Assembly (NCBI GenBank): GCA_910575565.1
Contig: CAJTFL010000003.1
Location: 248,001 to 312,000 of the forward strand
Length of the DNA stretch: 64,000 nt
Direction: 5' to 3'
Origin: Lachnospiraceae bacterium
GTDB lineage: Bacteria > Bacillota > Clostridia > Lachnospirales > Lachnospiraceae
Shown here: one piece after another, positions 51,699 to 59,548 of the stretch
How positions within the stretch are numbered: the first letter of the stretch is position 1
Layout: each line of letters opens with the position of its first letter
Notes under the pieces: model-generated
What the model saw: the letters and a program-made list of their open reading frames with translations, nothing else
What the model was told of the DNA's origin: nothing
The model's database searches: none
Translations under genes and position numbers: made by a program

Positions 51699-51796
51699 TA
51701 AGAAGGCTGAACTCCGGATGTGGTTTTGATGATTGTGGCAACGAGAAAAGATTTGTGAACATCGACGCCACAGCAGGTCTGATAAACAACTTTCAT
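51638..51796 (-). mobile_element. 5' remnant of an IS110-family transposase
   Basis: From ATG 51796 the minus strand encodes MKVVYQTCCGVDVHKSFLVA, which contains the first catalytic Asp of the RuvC-like DEDD domain (GVDVHK). It continues TIIKTTSGVQ and FSTFNNSILEFKKWLL and stops there. Only about 53 of some 400 residues remain. AAAGGAG precedes the ATG. The upstream non-coding part of the element appears to be kept. Confidence 0.85.
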
Positions 51797-51990
51797 AGGC
51801 AACGCTCCTTTCTGAAAAATAGAGAAGCCATTGACTGTTCCACCACACATTTAACAAGAGTTAAAACAATTCTTAGTGTACGGTCTAATAGGGCCACTTA
51901 TTTGTGCTTGGAAGGTGGAACTTACACTGATTAACATACTGTCTAAAACGAGAGCGTTTTTACGACTCACCTCCCCGTGCTTTGTAGTAT
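51797..51990 (-). other. IS110 upstream non-coding end, possible bridge RNA region
   Basis: In IS110-group elements the non-coding end before the recombinase gene encodes a bridge RNA. Here about 190 bases precede the relic gene. They contain an 8-bp inverted repeat GTTCCACC (51837) / GGTGGAAC (51914), a nested TTAAC/GTTAA hairpin (51851-51864) and AGTGTA/TACACT arms. The structure is consistent with such an RNA, but the element boundary is not defined. Only context and the hairpins support it. Confidence 0.35.
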
Positions 51991-52086
51991 AGCTTCTCGC
52001 TTTTATTATAGGTACAACGTGGAGGATAGTCGATACTTTCATTACTATTTGTGCCGCCAGCCGAAGGCGGCGGAATGGAGGATAAC

Positions 52087-53028
52087 ATGAATCTGCGCGA
52101 CGTTGAATCCATCGTTAAAATCGCCCAGGAGGGAAATATCGCCCGCGCGGCGGAAAAGCTGTTTATCACGCCCTCGGCTCTCACCCAGCAGCTCCAGCAC
52201 CTAGAGGAGGATATCGGAACTCCCCTCTTTACCCGCTCCCGCAAAGGCTGCACCCTCACCGACGCAGGAGCCATCTACCTAGAGTCCGCAAAAAAGCTTC
52301 TGGAAATCCGCCGGGACACCTATAACCGGCTCCAGGATATTTCCTCCATCAAAAAAGGAACCCTTTCCATCGGCCTGCCTCCGGAAAGGGGCGTGGAAAT
52401 GTTCCGTTACCTGTATCCCCGGTTCCATAAGCAGTATCCAGGGATTACTATCTGTGTCCACGAGGTAAATGTGCTGCGGCAGCAGTCCATGATCGCAGAC
52501 GGCCAGCTGGATCTGGGGTTTATGACCTTATGCCAGCACCAAAAAACCGCAGACGAATACCAGGTGCTCCATAAGGAGGAGATCCTTTTGGCCCTCCCTG
52601 CGGCGCACCCGGCCTGCCGCCTGGCCGTCCCGGCAGAAAACCGCCCTTTTCCCCTGCTGGATATCCGTTCCCTGGCAAAAGAGCCCTTTGCCCTGATTTT
52701 CAACGGCTCAACCCTGCGGGATCTGGAAAACCGGATTTTCCAGGAGGCCGGCTTCGCCCCCTTAATCCTGTTTGAGACGGCTCGCTTAAGCACGATCCTT
52801 GCCATGGCCTCCGACGGCGTCTGCTGCGGCCTGGTCCCGGCCTACACCGCCCTAAAAAGCCTTCCGAAAATCGCCTTTTTCACCCTGCCTGACCAGCCCT
52901 TCTGGCTCCAGGCCGCCAGCTATAAAAAACGTTCCCATCTAACCCAGGCTGCCCGCTTCCTGATTTCATCCGTATCAGATTACTGGAACCGGGAAACTTT
53001 CGGCGCGCCGCCGGATCCCGGTCAGTAA
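52087..53028 (+). CDS. LysR-family regulator
   Basis: This 313-residue regulator starts MNLRDVESIVKIAQEGNIAR, with the recognition region FITPSALTQQLQHLEEDIGT and PLFTRSRKGCTLTDAG. The effector domain begins GTLSIGLPPERGVEMFRYLY, parallel to the two LysR proteins at 44.7 and 47.6 kb. ATG 52087 has GGAGG six bases upstream. It is convergent with the dehydratase fragment at 53.1 kb, and no intact target gene is adjacent. It may be an orphan left after gene loss. Confidence 0.87.
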   Translation: MNLRDVESIVKIAQEGNIARAAEKLFITPSALTQQLQHLEEDIGTPLFTRSRKGCTLTDAGAIYLESAKKLLEIRRDTYNRLQDISSIKKGTLSIGLPPERGVEMFRYLYPRFHKQYPGITICVHEVNVLRQQSMIADGQLDLGFMTLCQHQKTADEYQVLHKEEILLALPAAHPACRLAVPAENRPFPLLDIRSLAKEPFALIFNGSTLRDLENRIFQEAGFAPLILFETARLSTILAMASDGVCCGLVPAYTALKSLPKIAFFTLPDQPFWLQAASYKKRSHLTQAARFLISSVSDYWNRETFGAPPDPGQ

Positions 53029-53055
53029 ATTTTGTAAATCAGACATTACAATAAT

Positions 53056-53598
53056 CTATAAATCCGACACATCAATCACCGCGCCGGTGTCGGCGGAGCT
53101 TACTAAGTACGCATACTTTGCCAGGGCAGGTTTCCTGGGCTTCTTAAGGGGCGTCCATCCCTCCCTCCGGCGTGAAAGCTCTTCCTCGCTTACATTGACG
53201 GTCAATGTGCGGTTATGGATATCAATCTCAATCTCATCCCCGTCCTCCACAAAAGCGATAGGGCCTCCTGATGCCGCCTCCGGGGACACATGGCCGATGC
53301 ACGGCCCATGGGTAGCTCCGGAAAACCGTCCGTCCGTTACCAGGGCACAGTCCTCATCCATGCCCCGCCCCATAATCAGCGACGTGGTAGAGAGCATCTC
53401 CCGCATTCCCGGGCCGCCCTTGGGGCCTTCGTAGCGGATGACAATCACCGTTCCCTTTTCAATGCTCCCTGAGCTGACGGCAGCGTCCGCCTCCTCCATG
53501 GAATTAAATACCCGGGCCTTCCCCTTAAAATAATACATGGATTCCTTTACGCCGGACTGCTTGAATCCTCCTCGTATAATGAATTTGTGCTTTGCTCC
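53056..53598 (-). pseudogene. 3' fragment of an IlvD/Edd-family dehydratase
   Basis: The frame encodes the last third of a dihydroxyacid/sugar-acid dehydratase: [60 protein letters not shown], and the end [20 protein letters not shown]. The N-terminal two thirds with the Fe-S ligands are missing. The frame remains open to 53637, but residues before about KHKFIIRGG are not family-like. The break coincides with GGTTAAGCTTTGT (53599-53611), the same 13 bases that border the glucarate dehydratase fragment. Given the island, it was probably a sugar-acid dehydratase rather than biosynthetic IlvD. Confidence 0.82.
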
Positions 53599-53611
53599 GG
53601 TTAAGCTTTGT
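53599..53611 (+). repeat. 13-bp breakpoint sequence, copy 2
   Basis: GGTTAAGCTTTGT, identical and in the same orientation as 44563-44575, lies at the truncated end of the IlvD-type fragment. Confidence 0.7.
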
Positions 53612-53723
53612 GGACACCGGGCATCTGCAATATTCATCTGATAAGCTGACTATACCAAAGGAAAAAAGGATTTTCAATGGGAGGGATGGATGCCGGACAA
53701 ATCATGGACAATATTAGATTATT

Positions 53724-54416
53724 TTATACAAATTTGTCCGATTCATCAATATTAAGCCTTGACCGGATGACCAAAAGATGGTACTGCATCCGTTCCTTGG
53801 CCCCTGCCCCGTCCCGGTTCTCTATAGCCTCCACAATGCGCCGGTGTTCTAAGTTCGTCTCTTCCCCATGGCGTTTAGGGAATACGTAGTCATAAAGGAT
53901 CTGCATCTGGTGGATCATGGGGAGCAGATGGTAAATCACGCTGTTACGGCTGCAGTCGGCAATCATCTGATGGAAAGCCATGTCTTTTTCAATGATCTCC
54001 TGTGGCGAAAGCCCCTCCGCCTCCATTTCGCCGCATAAACGATGCAGCAGGCTGATTTCCTGCTTTTTAGCGTACTGGGCAGCCAAAAGGGCGGTATTCG
54101 GCTCCACCATCAGGCGGATCTGCAGCAAATCGGAAACCAGCTTCCGCTTATCATAGACGGCAGAAAGCCCCAAAGGATCCCCGCTCATGCCAAACTGCCG
54201 GGAAATATAAGTGCCGGAGCCGCGCTCCACGCGCAGGATATTTTGATCCGCCAGGATCTTAATGGCGGCCCGCAGGGTAGAGCGGCTGACCTCAAGCTGG
54301 GAAGCCAAGATATGTTCATTGGGAAGGCGCATACCGGCAGTTAAGTTCTCCTTGTGGATCATCATTAAGATCGTATCGGCGGTGCGCTCGGGAAGGGAGC
54401 GGTTATTGACTTTCAT
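53724..54416 (-). CDS. GntR-family regulator, FadR subfamily
   Basis: This 230-residue regulator has an N-terminal winged helix (ERTADTILMMIHKENLTAGM, RLPNEHILASQLEVSRSTLR, AAIKILADQNILRVERGSGT) and an all-helical FCD effector domain (about residues 85-220), with the metal-binding pattern DMAFHQMIADCSRNSVI and LEHRRIVEAIENRDGAGAKE. FadR-type regulators with FCD domains often sense sugar acids. It fits control of the hexarate/uronate genes in this island. It reads toward the IlvD-type fragment, which may be the remainder of its operon. Confidence 0.88.
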   Translation of the reverse strand: MKVNNRSLPERTADTILMMIHKENLTAGMRLPNEHILASQLEVSRSTLRAAIKILADQNILRVERGSGTYISRQFGMSGDPLGLSAVYDKRKLVSDLLQIRLMVEPNTALLAAQYAKKQEISLLHRLCGEMEAEGLSPQEIIEKDMAFHQMIADCSRNSVIYHLLPMIHQMQILYDYVFPKRHGEETNLEHRRIVEAIENRDGAGAKERMQYHLLVIRSRLNIDESDKFV

Positions 54417-54460
54417 GGAAAGGCCTCCTTTGCTTTAATGTTTTGGGAAGCTTAAAAGAT

Positions 54461-54494
54461 TTAATGCTTTGTCAACTTTAATGCTTTGTCAACT
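54461..54494 (-). repeat. Exact 17-bp tandem duplication upstream of the FadR-type gene
   Basis: TTAATGCTTTGTCAACT occurs twice back to back (54461-54477 and 54478-54494). On the minus strand each unit carries TTGACA, so it duplicates a possible -35 box about 50 bases before the regulator gene. No good -10 box is seen at the right spacing. It could instead be an operator pair. Confidence 0.5.
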
Positions 54495-54601
54495 TGGATA
54501 GCTGATAAGATGATTTTAGCACTGGGTTGTTTCAGAAGATATTGGAAGTGGATGGAGGTAGTTGGTGTTTCTTACGATTAGCTTGCTGGTTTAGATAAAA
54601 T

Positions 54602-54756
54602 ACGTAGGCTTGCGAGTTCGCCGCCTGTGGTGCGTGTACACACGAAAACGCGCTCTCGCTCGACATAAAACGGAACGGTACTAAGCTCGAAAAGACCTCG
54701 CTAAGTGCCGCCGTTTTATACGGTTTTCTTAGTGTACACGCACCACAGACGGCTAG
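54602..54756 (-). repeat. 155-bp palindromic repeat, family 1 (copy C)
   Basis: Read on the minus strand this matches 41116-41272 over its whole length, with only scattered differences mostly in the centre. The arms are GCCGCCTGTGGTGCGTGTAC and its inverse near 54733-54753. It lies in the 714-base gap between the FadR-type regulator and the ATPase gene. The rest of that gap is AT-rich DNA with TATCCATCTAACTGA-like short repeats and copy D. Confidence 0.9.
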
Positions 54757-54950
54757 GGACTGGCTAATTCTTAGATAGATGTTGGTATGGCTGAGGAGAT
54801 TTCTTTAGCAGAAGTATTTCATTACTGACAGAATTATTTTATGAATGAATTTTATCCATCTAACTGACTGGCAACAAGTTATCTATCTAACTAACAACAA
54901 TTTTTATCCATTTACCTAACGGGAAGTCATTTTACGCTTGCCAGAAAAGC

Positions 54951-55086
54951 AGCGGAACCAGGCCATATTCCATGAGGAACGCTCCTGAAACGTCGGCGCC
55001 GAGCGGGGTCTTTCACGAGTTTAGCGTCCGCTACGCCACCGGCGGAGCTAAGCGTAAGTGACGATGGAATATGACCTGGCTCCGCG
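54951..55086. repeat. 136-bp palindromic repeat, family 1 relative (copy D)
   Basis: AGCGGAACCAGGCCATATTC pairs with GAATATGACCTGGCTCCGCG. The centre has GCGGGGTCTTTCACGAGTTT, matching the central motif GAGGTCTTTCACAAATTTAG of copy B, while the outer arms differ. Copies B, C and D therefore share a core but carry different paired arms. Confidence 0.8.
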
Positions 55087-55130
55087 GAAAAGCAAAACTA
55101 TTACGTGATAAAATCTACCGTCCCCTCAAA

Positions 55131-56936
55131 TCACCCTTTAAACCTCTTCCCCATCTCCATCCCCGCCGCCTCTTCCAAAGCGGCACAATTAATTTTATAG
55201 TATCGAATCCCATTCCACTTCACTGTAGAATCCTTAGATTTATCCATTTCCAGCAAATGATTCTTTTTCAAGTAGGCAGATATCTTATTTTTTGTCAGAT
55301 TTTCATCCTTAACGACCGTCCCCAGAGCTGCCAGCAGGCTGTCTGGCGTAATGTACAGATAGCCGTCCCGCTCCAGGCAGTCCGCAGCCCTAACTTTTAT
55401 GGCTGCGGAAGATACCACCGCTGTTTTTTTGGAGTGAAGCAGCGCAACGATTTCCCTGGCAATATTATAGCCCGTCCCTTCCGGGCGCATTTTTAACAGC
55501 TGCCGCTCCTGTTCCTGCCGAATTCTCTGCAAAGCCTCCCACACCAGCTGATCCATCTCTCCCGTTTCCACCTGATAAGTACGGAAGCAATCCATCAAAA
55601 CCCCGCAGGATATGGCCAGGATATAAATGGAGTCCCTAAGCCTGGGGATGCTGCCTGCGTCCCCGTCTCCTAAATCCATGCGGTAGCCCTCCCAGCTGGC
55701 CCGGATATAGCGGCAGATTTCCTCTCCGTTTTCAGCGCTCCACCGGATAAACAGCCTGGAAAAACCGTGAATTAAAAAAGGATCGGAGGCCAAGAAGCGC
55801 AGAACCTCCCGGGAAATAGGCATCCGGTTTAAATCCGCCAAAACCGTCCGGTTCATAATCGATTCCACCTCTAAGGTGTACTCCGCCGTGACGGCCAGCT
55901 GGCAGCCTGCCATTTCCCCCTGAATCCGGCTGCCGGATTTTACGTACCGCTCCTCGCAGTTTGCCGCCGTGCGGATTAGGTTATTTAAGCTGTTTTCTTT
56001 CCTGGCCGTCTCCTGGCTGCGGATGCCCCTGGAAAGATCATCCAGGATAAAGGTGCAGTCCTTAAACTGGCTAATCACCCCCTGAAGGGCAGCCTCGCTG
56101 GAGGTCAAATCCGCGCTGGCAAAGGAAACCCCTTCACCTCCCTGGTACATATCAAAAAAGTAATTCGCTAAGGTGGTTTTATACGTTCCCGTATCCCCGC
56201 TGATATACAGCAGGAATTTGGGCGGCACATTCACCGAAAAAAATAAACGGCGCAGCAGGCCGGTAATCAGATACAGAAGACAGGCGCAGAGCACAGGGTG
56301 GCCGAAAAAGATCAATTCTTTTACCTTTTCCAAAAGAGCAGCTTCCCCCGGAAATTGGCCAAAGTTAAAGGACACCGCAGCAGGAAGGCCCTTACGGATA
56401 CAGAAATGCCCAGCTACCCTCTCATCGACCAAAATTTCCTCCGATAAGGTTTCCGGGAACACATCACGCCCTGCACAGTAAACCCATCTGCCCCTAGAAA
56501 AAGAGCCGCCCAGGCCGTTCAAGTCCGGCTCCTCTCTCTCCAAGCCGTCCAAAGCCGTCTCCCCCTCCGGCCCGGAAAGCCAATGCCAGCCTACGGCATC
56601 CAAATACCAGCCCTTTCGGGGAAGGCCGGGAAGCTGCAGCTTAAGGAAGGCCAAAAGCTCCTTTCCTGCCGTCCGGGAAAACTCCACGCACCGGGAGGCC
56701 GCCCTTTCCGGCACGGCAAGCTCCGTGGCCTGGGACAGCTGGGCTACTCCGCCGTATACTTCCTCCCCCTCCCCCACGATGCATTGGAATTGGACAATCG
56801 TTTTCCCTTCTGGGTGGTTTAAGTACCTGATTGGTTTTATGTAATAATTGGAAATGCACTTTTTATTCTCATACAGCTCGCCTGATTCCCACCGGTAATG
56901 CTTCCTTACCCGCTCAGGCAGGGTATCCCATATCAT
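55131..56936 (-). CDS. Orphan P-loop ATPase, DUF927/primase-helicase-like
   Basis: This 601-residue protein has a Walker A motif GDTGTYKTT at residues 247-255, a Walker B motif CTFILDD at 294-300, and a likely sensor segment QLAVTAEYTLE. The core resembles the DUF927 / phage-plasmid helicase group that acts on replication origins. The N-terminal 230 residues and a C-terminal winged-helix-like part (TKNKISAYLKKNHLLEMD) are less familiar. Such genes normally sit in prophages or plasmids with replication genes, but none is nearby. It may be a stand-alone island gene or the relic of one. The chain is intact. Confidence 0.6.
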   Translation of the reverse strand: MIWDTLPERVRKHYRWESGELYENKKCISNYYIKPIRYLNHPEGKTIVQFQCIVGEGEEVYGGVAQLSQATELAVPERAASRCVEFSRTAGKELLAFLKLQLPGLPRKGWYLDAVGWHWLSGPEGETALDGLEREEPDLNGLGGSFSRGRWVYCAGRDVFPETLSEEILVDERVAGHFCIRKGLPAAVSFNFGQFPGEAALLEKVKELIFFGHPVLCACLLYLITGLLRRLFFSVNVPPKFLLYISGDTGTYKTTLANYFFDMYQGGEGVSFASADLTSSEAALQGVISQFKDCTFILDDLSRGIRSQETARKENSLNNLIRTAANCEERYVKSGSRIQGEMAGCQLAVTAEYTLEVESIMNRTVLADLNRMPISREVLRFLASDPFLIHGFSRLFIRWSAENGEEICRYIRASWEGYRMDLGDGDAGSIPRLRDSIYILAISCGVLMDCFRTYQVETGEMDQLVWEALQRIRQEQERQLLKMRPEGTGYNIAREIVALLHSKKTAVVSSAAIKVRAADCLERDGYLYITPDSLLAALGTVVKDENLTKNKISAYLKKNHLLEMDKSKDSTVKWNGIRYYKINCAALEEAAGMEMGKRFKG

Positions 56937-57135
56937 CTGCTGCCTCCCTTTTCCGCCATGCCCCCACGCCCTGCCTGGGGGACGCAGTTAATCTTCTCGC
57001 AAAACAGTACTCACATACTACCATATCTGGCGCTCACTTTCAACAAGAAAAAAATTCACTCCCGACTTTTTTCGTATTTTCCCGGGATTTCCCGGATTTT
57101 TTTTATTAAAACTCGGGATAAACTGCTTATTATCC

Positions 57136-58248
57136 CTACATCAATCCCATGATTTTTCCATATTCTTCCTGCTTGTCCCGCATAATCCGAAAGCCTTTTT
57201 CCAGCTCTGTAAAGGGAAAGCGATGGGTAATCAGCGCTGCAGGGGCGATCCTTTTCCCGGCAAGCCGATCCAAAACGTAGTGCCAGTCGTCCTTGCTTTC
57301 CTCTTCCCCTTCCTCCCCCCTTTCCCGTCCATGGAAATCTAAAGACGGCTCCCAGGGACTTTGCCCATAGTGAAACGAGGAATTCCATGTTCCCCTTACC
57401 GTCAGCTGGTTCCTTAAGATTTTCCAATATACCGGCTTTTCCAGCTTGATCTCTGAGTAAGGATTCCCCACCAGGCAGACTCTCCCCGCTGGAGCCGCGC
57501 AGTCTACCGCCAGGGAAACGGTTTCATTTTTCCCTACGCACTCAAAAAACAAATCCGCCCCCTGCCCATCGGTCTGCTCCCCAATCCACCGGCTTACGTC
57601 CTGGCTACGGCTGTCGCAGTAGGCCTTTCGGGGCAGGCCAAGCTTAAGTGCCGTCTCCCTTTGGAAATCCTTATTTCCCACAGCCAGGACACATCCCGCG
57701 CCTGCCTCCAAAAGAAATGCCGTCAGCAAAAGGCCGATCGTTCCAAGTCCCAGGACGGCTACCTTGTCCCCCGGACGAAAAGCACTTTTCCTTATGGCGT
57801 GGACGGCCACCGCCATAGGCTCCAGCATTGCCCCCTCCTCAAACGTCACCTGTTCCGGGAGAAGGATCAGATTTTTTTCCGGCACTGCCGCATACTGGGC
57901 AAAACCTCCATCCCTCCTGGAACCCAGATAGCTGTAGCTGCGGCACATCTCATACTGCTTCTTTCGGCATGGCCCGCACTTTACGCAGGGAATCAGCGGA
58001 AAAATCCCCACCCGCTGCCCCTTCCACCTGCCATCCGTCCCCTTTTGGGCCTTTACCACCACGCCGGAAAACTCATGCCCCGGGATCAGCGGGTAGGAAT
58101 ATGTACCTGTCTTGTATACCCTGGGGATATCGGAGCCGCAGATCCCCGCCGCCTTTACCTCTACCAGCACTTCCCCTTCCTTTAGCTTCGGCTCCGGCAC
58201 ATCTTCCAGCCGGAAATCATCAATGCCATGCAGCACATACGCCTTCAT
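57136..58248 (-). CDS. Zinc-dependent sugar-alcohol dehydrogenase, GatD-like
   Basis: This 370-residue medium-chain dehydrogenase has the catalytic zinc ligands (AAGICGSDIPRV, GHEFSGVV), the structural zinc cysteines CVKCGPCRKKQYEMC, and the NAD-binding AVLGLGTIGLLLTAF. FFECVGKNETVSLAVD and KILRNQLTVRGTWNSSFHYG are typical of galactitol-1-phosphate dehydrogenases. An acidic insert (RGEEGEEESKDDW) is unusual. No PTS genes are adjacent, so the substrate may differ. It starts with ATG after AAGGAGG. Confidence 0.87.
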   Translation of the reverse strand: MKAYVLHGIDDFRLEDVPEPKLKEGEVLVEVKAAGICGSDIPRVYKTGTYSYPLIPGHEFSGVVVKAQKGTDGRWKGQRVGIFPLIPCVKCGPCRKKQYEMCRSYSYLGSRRDGGFAQYAAVPEKNLILLPEQVTFEEGAMLEPMAVAVHAIRKSAFRPGDKVAVLGLGTIGLLLTAFLLEAGAGCVLAVGNKDFQRETALKLGLPRKAYCDSRSQDVSRWIGEQTDGQGADLFFECVGKNETVSLAVDCAAPAGRVCLVGNPYSEIKLEKPVYWKILRNQLTVRGTWNSSFHYGQSPWEPSLDFHGRERGEEGEEESKDDWHYVLDRLAGKRIAPAALITHRFPFTELEKGFRIMRDKQEEYGKIMGLM

Positions 58249-58424
58249 AAAAATCCTCCTTACCTGAGCCCTTTCCTTTTAACCCCTGCCCTTTTGCCCA
58301 TAAGCCCTTCCATATAATCTGCCGCTGCCGGCAAAATCCCCCCACTGCTCATCCTTTTTCCCCTATCCTGGAAACTTCCCTTCCTGCCCTCATATGATAA
58401 AGTAAAAAAGCAAGAGGTCTTGTT

Positions 58425-59495
58425 ATGGCTGAAACTGATTCCTATCAAACACCACCCGATACTCCCGATAACTGCACCCCCGCCGCCGGTGAGGCGGCGG
58501 AGCCTGCCGGTTGGCACAGCCCCACCCAGGGCGGCATTACCACCCCCATTGCCCCGGAAGGCGGCATCCCCGCCTATCCCGGCAATATGAACACCGGAAA
58601 CGCAAACGATGGCATTTCCCTGCCCATCGCCCCGGAAGGCGGCATCCCTGCCTACCCTGGCAATATGAACACCGGAAACGCAAACGACGGCATTTCCCTG
58701 CCCATCGCCCCGGAAGGCGGCATCCCCGCCTACCCTGGCAATATGAACACCGGGAATATATGCTGGAACAGGCCGCCTCACTGCCACCACTGCGTTACCA
58801 TGCCCATATTCCCTAATATCCCCTCCACGCCGCCTATGCCCGGCATCCGGTATGGGCAGGTGCGCTTTATCAATGCTTCCACCAACACCTTCCCGGTGAC
58901 TTTCAGCATCGATGGAACCGTTTATTCCTCAAACTCCCAGTTTGGAAACGTTTCCCATTATCAGGAAATTTCCGACGGGTTCCATACTGTATCCGTTAAC
59001 CGTGCCTCCGGTATGCAGGCTCTGCTTTTACAGCAGTCCTTCCCTTTTACCGCAGGCCAGAAAGTCACCATGGTGCTGGCAGATGCCCGGGAAGGCGGCC
59101 TGGAAATGTTCCAGTTCTTTGACACCGGCTGCCAAAGCCTTCCCAGCGGCTACGGCTGCTACCGGGTAGCCAACGTCAGCTACAGCGGATCCAGCTATGA
59201 TGTGCGGATGTACAACGGGGATACCGTTTTCCGAAATGTAGGCTTTGGCCAGGCTACGGCCTATAAGCGCGCCCTGGCGGGGAACTACACCTTCTACCTG
59301 TCTGGCACAACCTTCTATAGAACCATCCGGGAGCTTCCTGTGATCGTTATCGGCGCAATCACCGGAACCTCTCCCCTGCCCCGCACCCTGGCTAGCGGAA
59401 GCGTAACCATCCAGGCAGGCCAGAACGCCACCAGCTATATCATGGGCAATACCTGGTCTTCCTACAGCCTGCGCATGATTACGGTTTACGATTAA
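58425..59495 (+). CDS. DUF4397-domain protein with N-terminal Pro/Gly repeats
   Basis: This 356-residue protein begins with a low-complexity region that contains 26-residue repeats of the form IAPEGGIPAYPGNMNTGNAN plus DGISLP. A Pro/His/Cys-rich hinge (CWNRPPHCHHC) follows, and then a DUF4397 beta-sandwich domain (YGQVRFINASTNTFPVTFSI, then DGFHTVSVNRASG, then RVANVSYSGSSYDVRMYNGD). There is no signal peptide, although DUF4397 proteins are often surface-bound. In spore-formers such proteins have been linked to the spore coat or surface, which is only a suggestion here. It is divergent from the dehydrogenase gene. Confidence 0.7.
   Translation: MAETDSYQTPPDTPDNCTPAAGEAAEPAGWHSPTQGGITTPIAPEGGIPAYPGNMNTGNANDGISLPIAPEGGIPAYPGNMNTGNANDGISLPIAPEGGIPAYPGNMNTGNICWNRPPHCHHCVTMPIFPNIPSTPPMPGIRYGQVRFINASTNTFPVTFSIDGTVYSSNSQFGNVSHYQEISDGFHTVSVNRASGMQALLLQQSFPFTAGQKVTMVLADAREGGLEMFQFFDTGCQSLPSGYGCYRVANVSYSGSSYDVRMYNGDTVFRNVGFGQATAYKRALAGNYTFYLSGTTFYRTIRELPVIVIGAITGTSPLPRTLASGSVTIQAGQNATSYIMGNTWSSYSLRMITVYD
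58548..58758 (+). repeat. 78-bp in-frame coding repeat, 2.7 units
   Basis: Units start at 58548, 58626 and 58704; the third is cut short after about 55 bases. The copies differ by only a few silent or near-silent bases, so recent expansion by slippage or unequal crossing-over is likely. The unit encodes the 26-residue repeat of the DUF4397 protein. Confidence 0.9.
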
Positions 59496-59548
59496 GGGCT
59501 ACTTTCCCTTATAACCACGTTTAACCACATTTTATGGCATTTAATTCT

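Noticed and set aside
51739..51796. Complete IS110 element
   Set aside because: Only the first ~53 codons are present and the sequence joins unrelated element DNA, so it cannot encode an active recombinase.
58548..58758. Possible CRISPR or VNTR non-coding array
   Set aside because: The 78-bp period is a multiple of three, in frame with a clear coding gene.
58260..58790. Minus-strand open frame with repeated HIARVGRDAAFRGDGQ-like units
   Set aside because: It is the reverse-strand shadow of the 78-bp repeats in the DUF4397 gene, which has the better start, composition and domain match.
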